Both the position numbers and the translations under genes were made by a program. Below, in pieces: positions 36,747 through 47,936 of a DNA stretch of 64,000 bases. Source of the stretch: an uncultured Dehalococcoidia bacterium (GTDB lineage Bacteria; Chloroflexota; Dehalococcoidia; Bin125); assembly GCA_958295515.1 (NCBI GenBank), contig CATQGW010000001.1, forward strand, positions 942,658 through 1,006,657, given 5' to 3'. The notes under the pieces are model-generated. The model did not search any database. It had not been told where the DNA came from and worked only from the letters and a program-made list of their open reading frames with translations. Numbering within the stretch: the first letter of the stretch is position 1; each line of letters starts with the position of its first letter.

Positions 36747-39700
36747 TCAGACCTTACCGCTCAGATAGGCGGGCAGCGGGGCGACATTGTAATCCTGGCG
36801 GCGGGCGACCATCGCGCTGACGGCGTGGGCAGCGGTGTCGATGCTGGTGAAGCAGGGGATGCGCTGCTCGGCGGCGGCCCGGCGGATGTGGAAGCCGTCG
36901 CGGATCGTCACGCTGGTTTGCTCCGGCGTGTTGATCACCAGATCGATTTCGCCGGAGCGGATCAGATCGATCACGTCGGGGTCGCCGGTCATTTCGCGTT
37001 TGGGTTGCTCCTGCACCGTGTGGCCGAGCCCGCGGATCAGCGCGGCAGTACCGGCTGTGGCATGCAGCTCGTAGCCGGACTCGCCGAGGTCGCGGATCAG
37101 TTGCCGCGCGTGGACCTTGTCCTGCTCGGCGATGCTGAGCAGCGCGCGGCCTCGCTCGGGCAGGTTCATGCCCGCCGCCTGCAGCGCCTTGATCAGCGCG
37201 CGGTCGTAATCGAGATCGACGCCCATCACCTCGCCGGTGGATTTCATTTCGGGGCCGAGATGAGTATCGACGCCGCTCAGCTTGGACATACTGAACACGG
37301 GAGCTTTGATTGCGACCAGCGGCTGCGACGGCCAGAGTCCGCTGCGGTAGCCCTGCTCCTGGAGCCCTTCGCCCAACATTGCGCGCACCGCGACCTCGAC
37401 CATCGGCACGCCGGTGACCTTGCTCAGGAAGGGCACCGTGCGGCTGGCGCGGGGGTTGACTTCGAGCACGTAGACCTCGCCGCTGGCGTCCGCTCCGTTG
37501 CGCATGACGACATACTGGATGTTCATCAGCCCGCGGACGCCGAGGCCGACGCCGATGCGGCGGGTGTAGTCGATGATCGCGCCGACCTCGGCGGGGCGCA
37601 GGTTGGGCGCGGGGTAGACCGCCATCGAGTCGCCGGAGTGGACGCCGGCGCGCTCGATGTGCTCCATGATGCCGGGAATCAAGACTTCTTCGCCGCTGCA
37701 AATCGCGTCCACCTCGACCTCGATGCCGGCGAGGTATTTGTCGATCAGCACCGGCTTGCCGGGCGCGGCGTCCTGAGCCTGGGTGACATAGCGGGCGAGG
37801 TCGCCGACGCCCTGCACGATCTCCATCGCGCGCCCGCCGAGCACGTAGGAGGGGCGCACCAGCACGGGGTAGCCGATCGCGTCCGCGGCGAGGACTGCTT
37901 CGTCGACGCTGTTGACGCCGGTGCCGGGCGGCTGGGGGATGCCGAGGTCGGCGAGGAAGCGTTCGAAGCGTCGGCGGTCTTCGGCGAGGTCGATGGCGTC
38001 CGCGGCGGAGCCGAGAATCGGGCGCGCCGCCGACGTGAGCGGACCGGCCAGGTTGATCGCGGTTTGGCCGCCGAACTGTAGAATCGATGCTACGCCTTCC
38101 TGAGCGTCGTCGGCCGCGTCCTCGTTCTCGAGAATGTCGCGTACGGCTTCTTCGTCGAGCGGCTCGAAGTAGAGGCGATCGGAAGTATCGAAGTCGGTGG
38201 AGACGGTTTCGGGGTTGCTATTGGCCATAATCGCGGACCAGCCGGCCGCGTGCAGAGCCTGGGCGGCCTTAACAGAGGCGTAGTCGAACTCGATGCCCTG
38301 GCCGATGCGAATCGGTCCGCTGCCGATTACCAGAGCGCGTTTGCCGGCTTCCGGCTGCGCTTCGTTTTCGTCTTCGTAGGTGGAGTAGAAGTAGGGCGTG
38401 ACGGCGTCGAATTCGGCGGCGCAGGTATCGACCATCTTGTAGACGGGTCGGATGCCCCAGGCGCAGCGCTGCTCGCGGACGCGCTCCGTGACGGTGCCGG
38501 CGAGGTTGGCGATCTGTTCATCGGCGAAGCCGATCCGCTTGGCGGCGCGCATCAGGGCGGGCGCGAGCGGCTCGGAGAGCAGCCGGCGCTCCATCTTGAT
38601 CAGCGCGTGGAAGCGGTCGAGGAACCAGGGGTCGATGGCGGAGCGTTGGGCGATTTCGTCGAGGCCGACGCCGGCGCGGATCGCGGCGAGCACGTGCCAG
38701 AGGCGGTTGTCGGTGGGGATGGCGGCGGCGTCCAGCGGATTGGCCTCGGCGTCGCGGTCCTCCCAGAGGACGGAGCGTCCGCCGACTTCGAGCGAGCGCA
38801 CGGCCTTTTGCAGGGCGGCCTCGAAAGTGCGGTCGATCGCCATCACCTCGCCGGTGGCCTTCATCTGGGTGCCGAGCACGCGGTCGCCGGCGGCGAACTT
38901 GTCGAACGGCCAGCGGGGGATTTTGACTACGACATAGTCGAGCGCAGGCTCGAAGGCGGCCTGGGTGCGGCCGGTGACCTGATTGGCAATCTCGTCGAGG
39001 CGCTTGCCGGCGGCGATTTTGGCGGCGACGCGGGCGATCGGGTAGCCGGTGGCTTTGCTGGCCAGCGCGGAGGAGCGGCTGACGCGCGGGTTGACCTCGA
39101 TGACGTAGTACGGCAGCGGCGCGTCGTGGGGGGCGATATCGGGGTCGGGCGGCACGTCGTCGTGCCAGGGCGCGACATCGGGGCGGGGCGCGAGCGCAAG
39201 CTGCACATTGCAGCCGCCCTCGATGCCCAGCGAGCGAATGATGTTGAGCGAAGCGGAGCGCAGCTGCTGGTAGTCCTTGTCGGAGAGCGTCTGGCTGGGC
39301 GCGACGACGATCGAGTCGCCGGTGTGGACGCCCATCGGGTCGATGTTTTCCATATTGCAGATGGTGATGCAGGTATCCGCGCCGTCGCGCATGACCTCGT
39401 ACTCGACCTCTTTCCAGCCTTGTAGGGAACGCTCGATCAACACCTGCGAGATCGGGCTGGCGGCGAGGCCGGACTGGACGATTCGCTCGAATTCGGCGAG
39501 GTCGCGGGCGAAGCCGCCGCCGGTGCCGCCGAGCGTGTAGGCGGGGCGGATCGCGACGGGCAGGCCGATCTCCTGCAGCGCGTCGCGCGCTTCGGCGAGG
39601 GTGTGGACGACCGCGCTGGGCGGGACCGGTTCGCCGATCTCGCGCATCGCGTCGCGGAACAGTTCGCGGTCCTCGGCGCGGCGGATCGCGTCGAGCGGAG

Positions 39701-40061
39701 TGCCGAGCAGGCGCACATTGAATTCGTCGAGGATGCCGGCGTCATGCAGCTCAACCGCGAGATTCAGTCCGACCTGGCCGCCCAGCGTGGGCAGCAGACC
39801 GTCGGGGCGCTCGCGTTCGATGACGCGGCGCAGCACTTCGACGGTGAGCGGCTCGATGTAGACCTCATCGGCGACGCCTTCGTCGGTCATGATCGTGGCG
39901 GGGTTGGAGTTGACGAGGATCGAGCGGACGCCCTCTTCGCGCATTGCCTTGCAGGCCTGGGTGCCGGCGTAGTCGAACTCGGCGGCCTGACCGATCACGA
40001 TCGGCCCGCTGCCGATGATCAGCACCGATTCGGGTTTCTCGGACACGCCAGACGCGCTCAC
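36747..40061 (-). CDS. carB: Carbamoyl-phosphate synthase large subunit
   Basis: The 1104-residue enzyme contains two homologous ATP-grasp halves. The first starts [20 protein letters not shown], the second [18 protein letters not shown] (about residue 580). Each has its NSNP loop ([24 protein letters not shown]). The C-terminal 140 residues form the allosteric MGS-like domain ([16 protein letters not shown]). It makes carbamoyl phosphate from bicarbonate, ATP and ammonia delivered by CarA. Length is slightly above the usual 1070. It follows a GNAT gene with a four-base overlap. Confidence 0.97.
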   Translation of the reverse strand: MSASGVSEKPESVLIIGSGPIVIGQAAEFDYAGTQACKAMREEGVRSILVNSNPATIMTDEGVADEVYIEPLTVEVLRRVIERERPDGLLPTLGGQVGLNLAVELHDAGILDEFNVRLLGTPLDAIRRAEDRELFRDAMREIGEPVPPSAVVHTLAEARDALQEIGLPVAIRPAYTLGGTGGGFARDLAEFERIVQSGLAASPISQVLIERSLQGWKEVEYEVMRDGADTCITICNMENIDPMGVHTGDSIVVAPSQTLSDKDYQQLRSASLNIIRSLGIEGGCNVQLALAPRPDVAPWHDDVPPDPDIAPHDAPLPYYVIEVNPRVSRSSALASKATGYPIARVAAKIAAGKRLDEIANQVTGRTQAAFEPALDYVVVKIPRWPFDKFAAGDRVLGTQMKATGEVMAIDRTFEAALQKAVRSLEVGGRSVLWEDRDAEANPLDAAAIPTDNRLWHVLAAIRAGVGLDEIAQRSAIDPWFLDRFHALIKMERRLLSEPLAPALMRAAKRIGFADEQIANLAGTVTERVREQRCAWGIRPVYKMVDTCAAEFDAVTPYFYSTYEDENEAQPEAGKRALVIGSGPIRIGQGIEFDYASVKAAQALHAAGWSAIMANSNPETVSTDFDTSDRLYFEPLDEEAVRDILENEDAADDAQEGVASILQFGGQTAINLAGPLTSAARPILGSAADAIDLAEDRRRFERFLADLGIPQPPGTGVNSVDEAVLAADAIGYPVLVRPSYVLGGRAMEIVQGVGDLARYVTQAQDAAPGKPVLIDKYLAGIEVEVDAICSGEEVLIPGIMEHIERAGVHSGDSMAVYPAPNLRPAEVGAIIDYTRRIGVGLGVRGLMNIQYVVMRNGADASGEVYVLEVNPRASRTVPFLSKVTGVPMVEVAVRAMLGEGLQEQGYRSGLWPSQPLVAIKAPVFSMSKLSGVDTHLGPEMKSTGEVMGVDLDYDRALIKALQAAGMNLPERGRALLSIAEQDKVHARQLIRDLGESGYELHATAGTAALIRGLGHTVQEQPKREMTGDPDVIDLIRSGEIDLVINTPEQTSVTIRDGFHIRRAAAEQRIPCFTSIDTAAHAVSAMVARRQDYNVAPLPAYLSGKV

Positions 40062-40513
40062 AGCGGCAGCTCGAAGCGGGATTCAGGGTTGATCAGGGGC
40101 GCGAGCGCGCCGATCGCGCTGAGGAAGGAGAGAGCGGCTTCGTTGTTGTCGGGGAGGCTGCCGACGATGCGGCGGAAGCCTTGCTCGCGGGCGTGGGCGA
40201 GCAGGTGCTCGGCGAGTACGGTGCCGACGCCCCGGCGTCGCCAGTGGGAGCGCAGCCAGACGCCGAGGGTGGCGGTTTCGGGCTGCTGAGTGTTGAAGTC
40301 GAGCGCGCCGAAGCCGATCACCTCGCCGTCGGTCTCGGCGACCCAGATCGCGCCGCTTTCGCCGAGCCGCGCGATCCAGGAGGAGACCTCGCCCTCGCTC
40401 CAGGGACGGTCGAAGACGACCGGGTTGGGGCCTTCGACGACCTCGCGGATCACGGCGGCGATCGCCGCTGCGTCGGTCGCGGCCGAGCGTCGGTAGGTCG
40501 GTTCATCAGTCAT
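40058..40513 (-). CDS. GNAT family N-acetyltransferase
   Basis: The 151-residue protein shows the GNAT core: [39 protein letters not shown] with the acetyl-CoA pyrophosphate loop RRRGVGT, and [13 protein letters not shown]. The acceptor is unknown. It is inserted between carA (18 bases upstream) and carB (4-base overlap) in an otherwise standard pyrimidine operon, so it is co-expressed with pyrimidine synthesis; a functional link is not established. Confidence 0.85.
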   Translation of the reverse strand: MTDEPTYRRSAATDAAAIAAVIREVVEGPNPVVFDRPWSEGEVSSWIARLGESGAIWVAETDGEVIGFGALDFNTQQPETATLGVWLRSHWRRRGVGTVLAEHLLAHAREQGFRRIVGSLPDNNEAALSFLSAIGALAPLINPESRFELPL

Positions 40514-40531
40514 CGTTGCTTTTCCTCCGCA

Positions 40532-41640
<1,109 letters not shown>

Positions 41641-41644
<4 letters not shown>

Positions 41645-42984
41645 AGCGCCGCTCGTCCGTCCCAGACCAGCCGCCCGCGCAGGATTGTTGCGGCGACGAC
41701 GCCGCTCAGCTGTTGACCGGCCAGCGGGGTGTGTTTGCCGCGCGAAGCCCAGCGGGCGGGATCGATGATGGTTTGCACTTCCGGCGCGAGCAGCGCGAGA
41801 TCGCCGGGTGCGCCGATCTGGAGCGTGCCCAGCCCGCGCAGGTCTTCGCCGTCGTGCGTGGTGCGGCGGTCCAGCCCCCAAGCCTCGACGGGGCCGATGG
41901 TGAGCCGCGCGATTGCCTGGGTGAGGGTCAGCCGCCCGCTGGCGACGAGCGAGCCGACCACGCTCCAGGCGCTTTCCAGGCCGGAGATGCCGAAAGCTGC
42001 GGCGTCGAACTCGCAGTGTTTGTCGGGCGCGGCGTGGGGGGCGTGATCGGTCGCCACCGCGTCGACCACGCCGGCGGCGAGCGCGTCGATGCAAGCTTCG
42101 ACATCGGCGCGGGTGCGGAGCGGTGGGTTGACTTTGGCCGCGGTGTCGTAGCGCAGCTCCTCGCCGCAGCCGGCGACGGCGGCGTGGTCCAGCCAGAGGT
42201 GGTGGGGCGTGACTTCGGCGGTGACGCGCAGGCCGCGGCTGCGGGCGCGGTCTACGGCGTCGAGCGCCGCAGCCGTGGAGAGGTGGCAGCAGTGCAGCGC
42301 CGCGCCCGACGCTTCGGCGAGGGCGATGTCGCGCTCAACGATGCTCAGCTCAGCCAGCGTCGGCTGACCGCGCAGCCCCAGCCGCGCTGAGACGACGCCG
42401 TCGTGCATCACGCCGCCGCCCGAGAGCAGCGGGTCCTCGCAGTGCTCGGCGAGCGGGATATCGAGGTCGGCGAGGTATTCAAAGGCGCGGCGGGCGACGC
42501 CGGTGTCGGCGACGGCGTCGCCGTCGTCGCTGACGGCGACCGCGCCGGCGTCGCGCAGGGCGGCCAGCTCGGCCAGCTCGCGGCCGTTGCGTCCGACGGT
42601 GACGGCGGCGATCGGCAGCACCCGCGCGTCCGCGCCGCGTGCGGCGTCGAGCACGCTGGCGACCATCGCCGGCGTATCTACAGGGGGCTGAGTGTTGGGC
42701 ATCGCGCAGACGGTGGTGAAGCCGCCGCGCGCGGCCGCAGCAGTACCGCTGGCCATCGTCTCCTTGTGCTCTTCGCCCGGCACCCGCAGGTGGGTGTGGA
42801 GGTCCACGAAGCCGGGCGCGACGACCAGTCCCGAGGCGTCGATCAGCGCGTCGTCCGCGCCGGGCGCGAGGTTTGCGCCCAGCTCGACGATCCGGCCGTC
42901 GCGGACGCGCAGGTCGAGCGTCGCGCCGAGCGCCGCCGAGGGATCGACCACGTGTCCGCCCTGAATCAGCGCATCGCCGCTCAC
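41641..42984 (-). CDS. pyrC: Dihydroorotase
   Basis: The 447-residue amidohydrolase has PGFVDLHTHLRVPGEEHKET with the HxH metal motif, CAMPNTQPP, and VAEVTPHHLWLDH-type (TAEVTPHHLWL) and ATDHAPHA motifs supplying further histidines and the catalytic aspartate. It closes carbamoyl-aspartate to dihydroorotate. A GTG start at 42984 overlaps the pyrB stop as GTGA and begins the conserved ALIQGGHVVDP strand. Length and motifs fit the bacterial class I enzyme that often associates with aspartate transcarbamoylase. Confidence 0.95.
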
Positions 42985-43997
42985 GAGACGCCCCTGACCA
43001 GCAGGAAGAGCACGGCCATACGAATCGCCAGGCCGGCGGAGACCTGGGCTTCGATGCGGCTTTGCGCGCCGTGCGCGACCTCGGAGGCGATTTCGACACC
43101 TTCGTTCATCGGGCCGGGATGCATCACCACCGCGTGCGGCGCGGCCCTGGCCACACGCTCGGCGGTCAGCTGGTAGCGGCGCGCGTACTCGGCCGCGGAG
43201 GGCAACAGCGCGCCGCGCATTCGCTCGCGCTGGATGCGCAGCGCCATCACCGCGTCCGCCCCGACGATCGCGCGATCCAGGTCCGAATCGCACGAAACGT
43301 TGGGCAGCGCCAGCGGGTGTTCGCGCTCCTCGCCGCCGCGCGCCAGCCAGGCCGGCAGCAACGGGCGGGGCGCGACCAGCGTGACCTCCGCGCCGAGCCG
43401 GGTCAGCGCCCAGAGGTTGGAGCGCGCCACACGGGAGTGGAGCATGTCGCCGACGATCACCACCCGTCGCCCGTCGAGGCGTCCGAAGGCGTCGTGCAGG
43501 ATGAAGGCGTCGAGCAGAGCCTGGGTGGGGTGCGCGTGCTGGCCGTCGCCGGCGTTGATCACGTGCGAATCGATGGTCTGCGCGATCAGGTAGGGCGCGC
43601 CGGAGGCGGGGTGGCGGATGATCACGACATCCGCGCCGACGGCGGCGATGGTCTTGACGGTATCGACCAGCGATTCGCCCTTTTCGACGCTGGAGCCGCC
43701 GGCGCTGACATTGATCACATCGGCGCCGAGCACCTTGCCGGCCAGCTCGAAGGAGGCGCGGGTGCGCGTGCTGGCTTCGTAGAAGAGGTTGCAGACGATG
43801 ACGCCGCGTAGGGCGGGGGTGCGCGCGACGGGGCGCGCGAGGACTTCCTGCATCGCGCGGGCGGTCTCCAGAACGCGCTCGATCTCGCCGCGTTCGAGGC
43901 TGTCCACATCGAGCAGGTGGCGATGCCGCCAGGTCGCGGTGTGGGCCGCGACCTGCGGCGGACCCTCGTACTGCGGGGCGATCTGCTCCGTAACCAT
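42981..43997 (-). CDS. pyrB: Aspartate carbamoyltransferase catalytic subunit
   Basis: The 338-residue enzyme has the carbamoyl-phosphate motif NLFYEASTRTRASFE. It also has SSVEKGESLVDTVKTI for the neighbouring active site lysine loop, IIRHPASGAPY, and NAGDGQHAHPTQALLD. It joins carbamoyl phosphate to aspartate. No regulatory pyrI is present, consistent with PyrR control and the PyrB-PyrC type. It lies three bases downstream of pyrR. Confidence 0.97.
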   Translation of the reverse strand: MVTEQIAPQYEGPPQVAAHTATWRHRHLLDVDSLERGEIERVLETARAMQEVLARPVARTPALRGVIVCNLFYEASTRTRASFELAGKVLGADVINVSAGGSSVEKGESLVDTVKTIAAVGADVVIIRHPASGAPYLIAQTIDSHVINAGDGQHAHPTQALLDAFILHDAFGRLDGRRVVIVGDMLHSRVARSNLWALTRLGAEVTLVAPRPLLPAWLARGGEEREHPLALPNVSCDSDLDRAIVGADAVMALRIQRERMRGALLPSAAEYARRYQLTAERVARAAPHAVVMHPGPMNEGVEIASEVAHGAQSRIEAQVSAGLAIRMAVLFLLVRGVS

Positions 43998-44000
43998 GGT

Positions 44001-44591
44001 TCAGCGCCCTCCGTCGGTGGGCAAGCCGAGCGGGGCCGGATGCAGCGCCACATCGTCGACGCCGTCGACTTCGGCGAGGCGCACGCGCACATCGTCGCCG
44101 CGCCGGGTAGGGAGGTTCTTGCCCACGTAGTCGGCGCGGATCGGCAGTTCGCGGTGGCCGCGGTCGATCAGCACGGCCAGCTCGATCACGGCGGGGCGTC
44201 CGTAGTCGATCAGTGCGTCGAGCGCGGCGCGGATCGAGCGCCCGGTGAAGAGCACATCGTCGACCAGCACGATCACCGAGCCGTCGATGTCGCCGGGGAT
44301 GCGGCTGGGCAAAATGCGGGCGGTGCTGCGGCGGGCGAGGTCGTCGCGGTAGAGGCTGTTGTCGATCGCGCCGGCGGCGATACGGCGGCCGTCGATCGCT
44401 TCGATCGAGAGCGCCAAGCGTTCGGCGAGCGGGACGCCGCGGGTCTGCATGCCCATCAGCACCAGCGGTTCGGGCGGCGGATGGCGTTCGACGATCTCAT
44501 GCGCGATCCGCATCAGCACGCGCCGCATCCCCGCCTCATCGAGTACGCCGCCGCTCGGCGCTCCAACATCGCTCGCGCTCAGCGAAGTCAC
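44001..44591 (-). CDS. pyrR: Pyrimidine operon attenuation regulator / uracil phosphoribosyltransferase
   Basis: The 196-residue protein has the PRPP-binding loop VIVLVDDVLFTGRSIRAA, the PyrR-type LVLMGMQTRGVPLAERL, and the C-terminal RADYVGKNLPTRRGDDVRV. PyrR binds a conserved leader RNA in the presence of UMP and also makes UMP from uracil. The GTG start at 44591 follows GGGAGTCGACA. It heads the operon, and a matching PyrR-binding sequence lies 76 bases upstream, so autoregulation is likely. Confidence 0.95.
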   Translation of the reverse strand: MTSLSASDVGAPSGGVLDEAGMRRVLMRIAHEIVERHPPPEPLVLMGMQTRGVPLAERLALSIEAIDGRRIAAGAIDNSLYRDDLARRSTARILPSRIPGDIDGSVIVLVDDVLFTGRSIRAALDALIDYGRPAVIELAVLIDRGHRELPIRADYVGKNLPTRRGDDVRVRLAEVDGVDDVALHPAPLGLPTDGGR

Positions 44592-44667
44592 TGTCGACTC
44601 CCGGCAGGGCGATGCACACAGCTAGAGAATGCACAAAGGCGCAGAGCAACCATGCGGCGTCCTTTTC

Positions 44668-44681
44668 GGCCTCACAGGACC
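44668..44681 (-). promoter_or_regulatory. PyrR-binding element in pyr operon leader
   Basis: Read on the minus strand the leader contains GGTCCTGTGAGGCC, a 12 of 14 match to the known PyrR RNA consensus ARUCCNGNGAGGYU. Flanking bases CCGGTCC and GGACGCCG pair to present the motif in a hairpin with loop-side GAAAA. The rest of 44592-44827 has no T-rich terminator, so whether control is by attenuation or translation is open. No other gene was seen in the leader except a short open frame through the hairpin that I do not trust. Confidence 0.7.
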
Positions 44682-44827
44682 GGCTTAAAGTCCAACCGTC
44701 GCTATTCACTGAGCCTAGCAGCGCCTCCCATTGCCGCACGCCCTTCTGTCGCCAACGCTACGCGGCTGGGGACCGTTGCACAGCAGTCGCCGCCATCCTC
44801 CTCTCCCCCACGGTGGTGAGATGAAAG

Positions 44828-45358
44828 CTAGGCGGCGGGGAGGGCGCGGAAGAGGCGGATGGGGTTGGGGATGCCTTTCATCAGGACGGGGCCGATTTCT
44901 TCGAAGCGGTCGGCGGCGATGCTGTGAGTGAGGCAGGCGTGGGTGGTTTCGGAGAGCAGCAGCTCGGCCGGGCCGGCCTGGTCGGCGATGCGCGAGGCGA
45001 GGTTGACATCATGGCCGATCAGATCGTCGCGGCGGCGCACCTGACGCCCCCAGTGCATGCCCATTCGCACCCAGAGCGGCTGCATCGTCTGCTCCGAATG
45101 GCGCTCGAAACGCTCCATCAGCGTGAGGCAGGTGCTGAGCGCTGCGTCGGGCTCGGGGAACCAGAGCATCAACCCGTCGCCCAACTCTTTGACCACCCGC
45201 GCTCCCGGGGGCAGCTCCTCGCCGACAATCTGCTCCTGCGCAGTGAGCAACTCGTTGGCCGCTGCGTCGCCCTGCACGGCAGTGAACTCGGTGAAGCCCA
45301 CGATGTCGGTGAACACCACCACGCCGCTGACCGCTGCTGCCGCCTCCGCCTCGGGCAT
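44828..45358 (-). CDS. Class III adenylate/guanylate cyclase domain protein
   Basis: The 176-residue protein is a single cyclase homology domain. VVVFTDIVGFTEF holds metal Asp18, KELGDGLMLWF holds Lys57 and Asp61, and GHDVNLASRIADQ holds transition-state Asn119 and Arg123. With these residues it should be catalytically competent as a dimer. It lacks sensor or membrane domains. Start at ATG 45358 overlaps the DUF4097 stop as TGATG, so it is coupled to that gene. Cyclic nucleotide identity (cAMP more likely) is inferred. Confidence 0.85.
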   Translation of the reverse strand: MPEAEAAAAVSGVVVFTDIVGFTEFTAVQGDAAANELLTAQEQIVGEELPPGARVVKELGDGLMLWFPEPDAALSTCLTLMERFERHSEQTMQPLWVRMGMHWGRQVRRRDDLIGHDVNLASRIADQAGPAELLLSETTHACLTHSIAADRFEEIGPVLMKGIPNPIRLFRALPAA

Positions 45359-46110
45359 CAGACCGAGCCGATGGCGATGTTGCCGCTCACGGTGCGCAGC
45401 CGCAGGCGCACATCCTCGCCCTCCGGCAGATCGTTGCGCAGCTTGCCGCTCATCTGCTTCGCCTCCACGCGCGGATGCACCTCCAGCGGCAGCTGGATTT
45501 TCACGTTGCCGGAGATCGTGATGACCGAAATATCGTCCTCGCCTTCCGCTTGCACCTGCACTGACCCGCTGACCGTGCAGGCCTCGACCTTGCCCGCGAT
45601 CTCGCGCAACTGCACCTTGCCGGAAACGGCCAGCAGCGCCACGGCGCCGGCGCGCTCGACCAGCACCCGCCCGCTGACCACACCCAGCCGCGCCCGCCCC
45701 TCGCAGTCGCGCACCGCGATCCGCCCGGAGCGGGTGCGCGCTTCCAGCGATTCGACCTCTGCCGCCTCGATTCGTCCGCTGCCCGCCGCGGCGCGCACCT
45801 CGCCCAGCGGTCCCTGTAGGGAAATTCCACCGGAGCGGGTGCTGACGGTCACGTTCAAGCCCGGCGGACAGTGCGCCCGCAGCGAACGGCTGCCGGGGCG
45901 GGGATGCACAATCCAGCGCTTGCCTTCGCGCCGCACCGAGCGGCGGTAGCGGCCTCGCCGCGGGGGGCGCATTCCCTCCACCGTGACCACGCCCGGCTCG
46001 CCGTCGGCGACCACTTCGATCTTGCCCGAGCCGGTGATCAGCTCCAACACCGTCGCGCCCTCTAGTTTGAGCCGCAGCGGTTCCTCGGCGGCATGTCGGC
46101 GGTGCGTCAT
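45358..46110 (-). CDS. DUF4097-like beta-helix repeat protein
   Basis: The 250-residue protein contains repeated short strands with the pattern SGxI/V (VSTRSGGISLQG, AAGSGRIEAAEV, RTRSGRIAVRD, VVSGRVLVE, AVSGKVQLREI, TVSGSVQVQAE, TISGNVKIQLP, TVSGNIAIGSV). These are typical of the DUF4097/adhesin-like beta-helix. No signal peptide is visible. The N-terminal 75 residues are basic. It is upstream of and translationally coupled to the cyclase, suggesting a joint sensory or envelope-stress role, which is inference. ATG 46110 is the best start though its ribosome site is weak. Confidence 0.7.
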   Translation of the reverse strand: MTHRRHAAEEPLRLKLEGATVLELITGSGKIEVVADGEPGVVTVEGMRPPRRGRYRRSVRREGKRWIVHPRPGSRSLRAHCPPGLNVTVSTRSGGISLQGPLGEVRAAAGSGRIEAAEVESLEARTRSGRIAVRDCEGRARLGVVSGRVLVERAGAVALLAVSGKVQLREIAGKVEACTVSGSVQVQAEGEDDISVITISGNVKIQLPLEVHPRVEAKQMSGKLRNDLPEGEDVRLRLRTVSGNIAIGSV

Positions 46111-46201
46111 ACACCGAATCCTAGTAAGCACGGATCGCGCGTGTGCGGTCTGATGTGTCGTGGGCGATAGACTGCCACGCAACAGCGAATGGAGCGCAAC
46201 G

Positions 46202-46984
46202 ATGGCATACGAGCAGATTTTGACCGAGGTGCGGGGGCGCGTGGGCGTGCTGCGGCTGAACCGTCCGGAGAAGCTGAACGCCTGGACGGACCAGATGGCG
46301 AGCGAGCTGACCGAGCAGATTCTGGCCTGGAACGATGACGACGCGATCGGCGCGATTCTGATCGCGGCCGAGGGGCGCGCGTTCTGCGCGGGCGCGGATC
46401 TGCAGGGCTTCAACCAGCGGCTGGCCGACGACCCCGATGCGGCAGGCGGCTCGGGGATGCGGATTAACTGGACCAACCTGATCCGCGGCTCGAAGCCGGT
46501 GATCGCCGCAATTCAGGGTTACGCGGTGGGCGTGGGGCTGACGATGGTGCTGCCCTGCGATGTGCGCTATGCGGCGGAGGGCGCGCGGCTCTCGATCCGC
46601 TTCGTGCGCGTCGGGCTGGTGCCCGAGCTGGGCTCGACGCGCCTGCTGTCGCAGCTGGTCGGCCTCGGCGCGGCCACCGATATGTGCCTGTCCGGGCGGA
46701 TGGTGCCGGCCGACGAGGCCTACCGCATCGGTCTGGTCGGCGCGGTGGTTCCGCAGGACGAGCTGTTCGACGCGGCGTTGGCCAAGGCCGATGAGCTGGC
46801 GAACAACCCCACGCCGGTGGTGCGCAAGATCAAGACGCTGCTCAACGACAACACGATGGAGGCGGATCTCAACCGCGTCATGGAGCGCGAAGGGGCGCGA
46901 GACCGCGAATCGCGTCGGCTCCCCTCGCACAACGAGGCGGTCACGGCCTTCCTGGAGAAGCGGGATCCGGTTTTCAATCAGTAG
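46202..46984 (+). CDS. Enoyl-CoA hydratase/isomerase family protein
   Basis: The 260-residue crotonase-fold enzyme has VLRLNRPEKLNAW, GRAFCAGADLQGF (oxyanion hole and CoA site), and GSKPVIAAIQGYAVGVGLTM. ELGSTRLLSQLVGLGAATDM follows, with the acidic catalytic position region. It probably hydrates or isomerises unsaturated acyl-CoAs in fatty or organic acid breakdown. Start at ATG 46202 fits the fold. Its last 123 bases are duplicated at 47937-48059 together with the start of the following gene, a sign of a recombination event. Confidence 0.9.
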   Translation: MAYEQILTEVRGRVGVLRLNRPEKLNAWTDQMASELTEQILAWNDDDAIGAILIAAEGRAFCAGADLQGFNQRLADDPDAAGGSGMRINWTNLIRGSKPVIAAIQGYAVGVGLTMVLPCDVRYAAEGARLSIRFVRVGLVPELGSTRLLSQLVGLGAATDMCLSGRMVPADEAYRIGLVGAVVPQDELFDAALAKADELANNPTPVVRKIKTLLNDNTMEADLNRVMEREGARDRESRRLPSHNEAVTAFLEKRDPVFNQ

Positions 46985-47066
46985 AGGCCGCGGTGCTCAG
47001 CCAAGCGGAGTTTGAGGCGATTCTCGCGGATCCGTCGAAGCGGATCGCGGGCGACATCGTCTGGGA
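46862..47066 (+). repeat. Direct repeat spanning hydratase 3' end and DUF6978-like 5' end (second copy 47937-48141)
   Basis: About 205 bases are repeated 1075 bases downstream with roughly five mismatches by eye. The block covers the final 40 codons of the enoyl-CoA hydratase, its stop and the first 24 codons of the DUF6978-like gene. Identity stops abruptly after CTGGGA, and the two downstream genes are clearly divergent paralogues. Confidence 0.9.
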
Positions 47067-47430
47067 GCCGGATCCTGATCACCCGCCGGCCCAAGAGTTT
47101 CGCGTGCGGGTCCGGTCCGACTCCGGTTGGCCGCTCATCGTTCAGGGCTGGCGCAATCCTGTCTTGGGCAAACTGTCGTACGCGCTCATCTACGACAGCG
47201 CCGCCCGCATCGTCGGTCTCGATCTTGGCTACCCGTGGCACAAGAACTCCGGCGGTGAGATATTGCCGGGCACGCACAAGCATCGTTGGGACGAAGCGCT
47301 GGAGGATGCCGACGCTTACACGCCGTTCGACATCACGGCAGGGTCGGCTCAGCCCGTTGAAGCTTGGCGGCAGTTCTGCGCGGAGACGCGTATCATTCAT
47401 AGCGGAGCGATGGCTGAACCTCAAAACTGA
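46993..47430 (+). CDS. DUF6978-like protein, module A
   Basis: The 145-residue protein begins MLSQAEFEAILADPSKRIAGD. It has a C-terminal core LDLGYPWHKNSGGEILPG, then THKHRW and PVEAWRQFCAE, the His-Asn-x-Gly and HxH pattern I associate with DUF6978-like proteins. They are usually found next to DUF1828 proteins, as here. A GTG start at 46993 lies eight bases after the hydratase stop. A role as half of a TA-like or defence module is inference; no catalytic activity is known to me. Confidence 0.6.
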   Translation: MLSQAEFEAILADPSKRIAGDIVWEPDPDHPPAQEFRVRVRSDSGWPLIVQGWRNPVLGKLSYALIYDSAARIVGLDLGYPWHKNSGGEILPGTHKHRWDEALEDADAYTPFDITAGSAQPVEAWRQFCAETRIIHSGAMAEPQN

Positions 47431-47443
47431 AGGAGCAGCACTG

Positions 47444-47917
47444 ATGACACCGGCCGGGACGCAGCGAATCCTGCACGAGCAGCTCTGCTCACACTTTGAG
47501 TGCGCGCCGGGACTACACGGCGATGTGCGCGTCATGACGCCGCTCATGTATCCCGATCGCGATGCGCTTGAAGTGTTTCTGGTCGAACGCGATGGTGATC
47601 TGGTCGTGACCGATCACGGCGACGCGATTGGTTGGCTGCGGTCGCGGACCGTCTATGATCGACTCACACCGCGTCAGCTCGATCTGATCAACAACATCTG
47701 CCGCAGCCTGGGCGTCACGTACGAACAGGGAGCGCTATCGGTGCGCTGCTCGGATCCGCAGAAGCTCGCTGAGTCCGTGATGCTCGTCGCGCAGGCGATG
47801 GTGCGCCTGGTGGACATCTCATTCACATTCGATGTTGGCGTTCCGAACGCGGACCGCGCCGGCGACCATGTTTCCGCAGGGACGGACTCTGTTGGTGAAC
47901 CTGGCAGGTTGTCGTGA
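47444..47917 (+). CDS. DUF1828 domain protein, module A
   Basis: The 157-residue protein matches DUF1828: DVRVMTPLMYPDRDALEVFL, then VERDGDLVVTDHGDAIGWLR, and a helical C-terminal half with NICRSLGVTYEQGALSVRC. A strong AGGAG lies upstream of ATG 47444. It is the second gene of module A. Its last 25 residues (after VGVPNADRAG) differ from the paralogue in module B and run up to the recombination junction at about 47930. Confidence 0.65.
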   Translation: MTPAGTQRILHEQLCSHFECAPGLHGDVRVMTPLMYPDRDALEVFLVERDGDLVVTDHGDAIGWLRSRTVYDRLTPRQLDLINNICRSLGVTYEQGALSVRCSDPQKLAESVMLVAQAMVRLVDISFTFDVGVPNADRAGDHVSAGTDSVGEPGRLS

Positions 47918-47936
47918 CGTTTGGCGAGATGGACAA

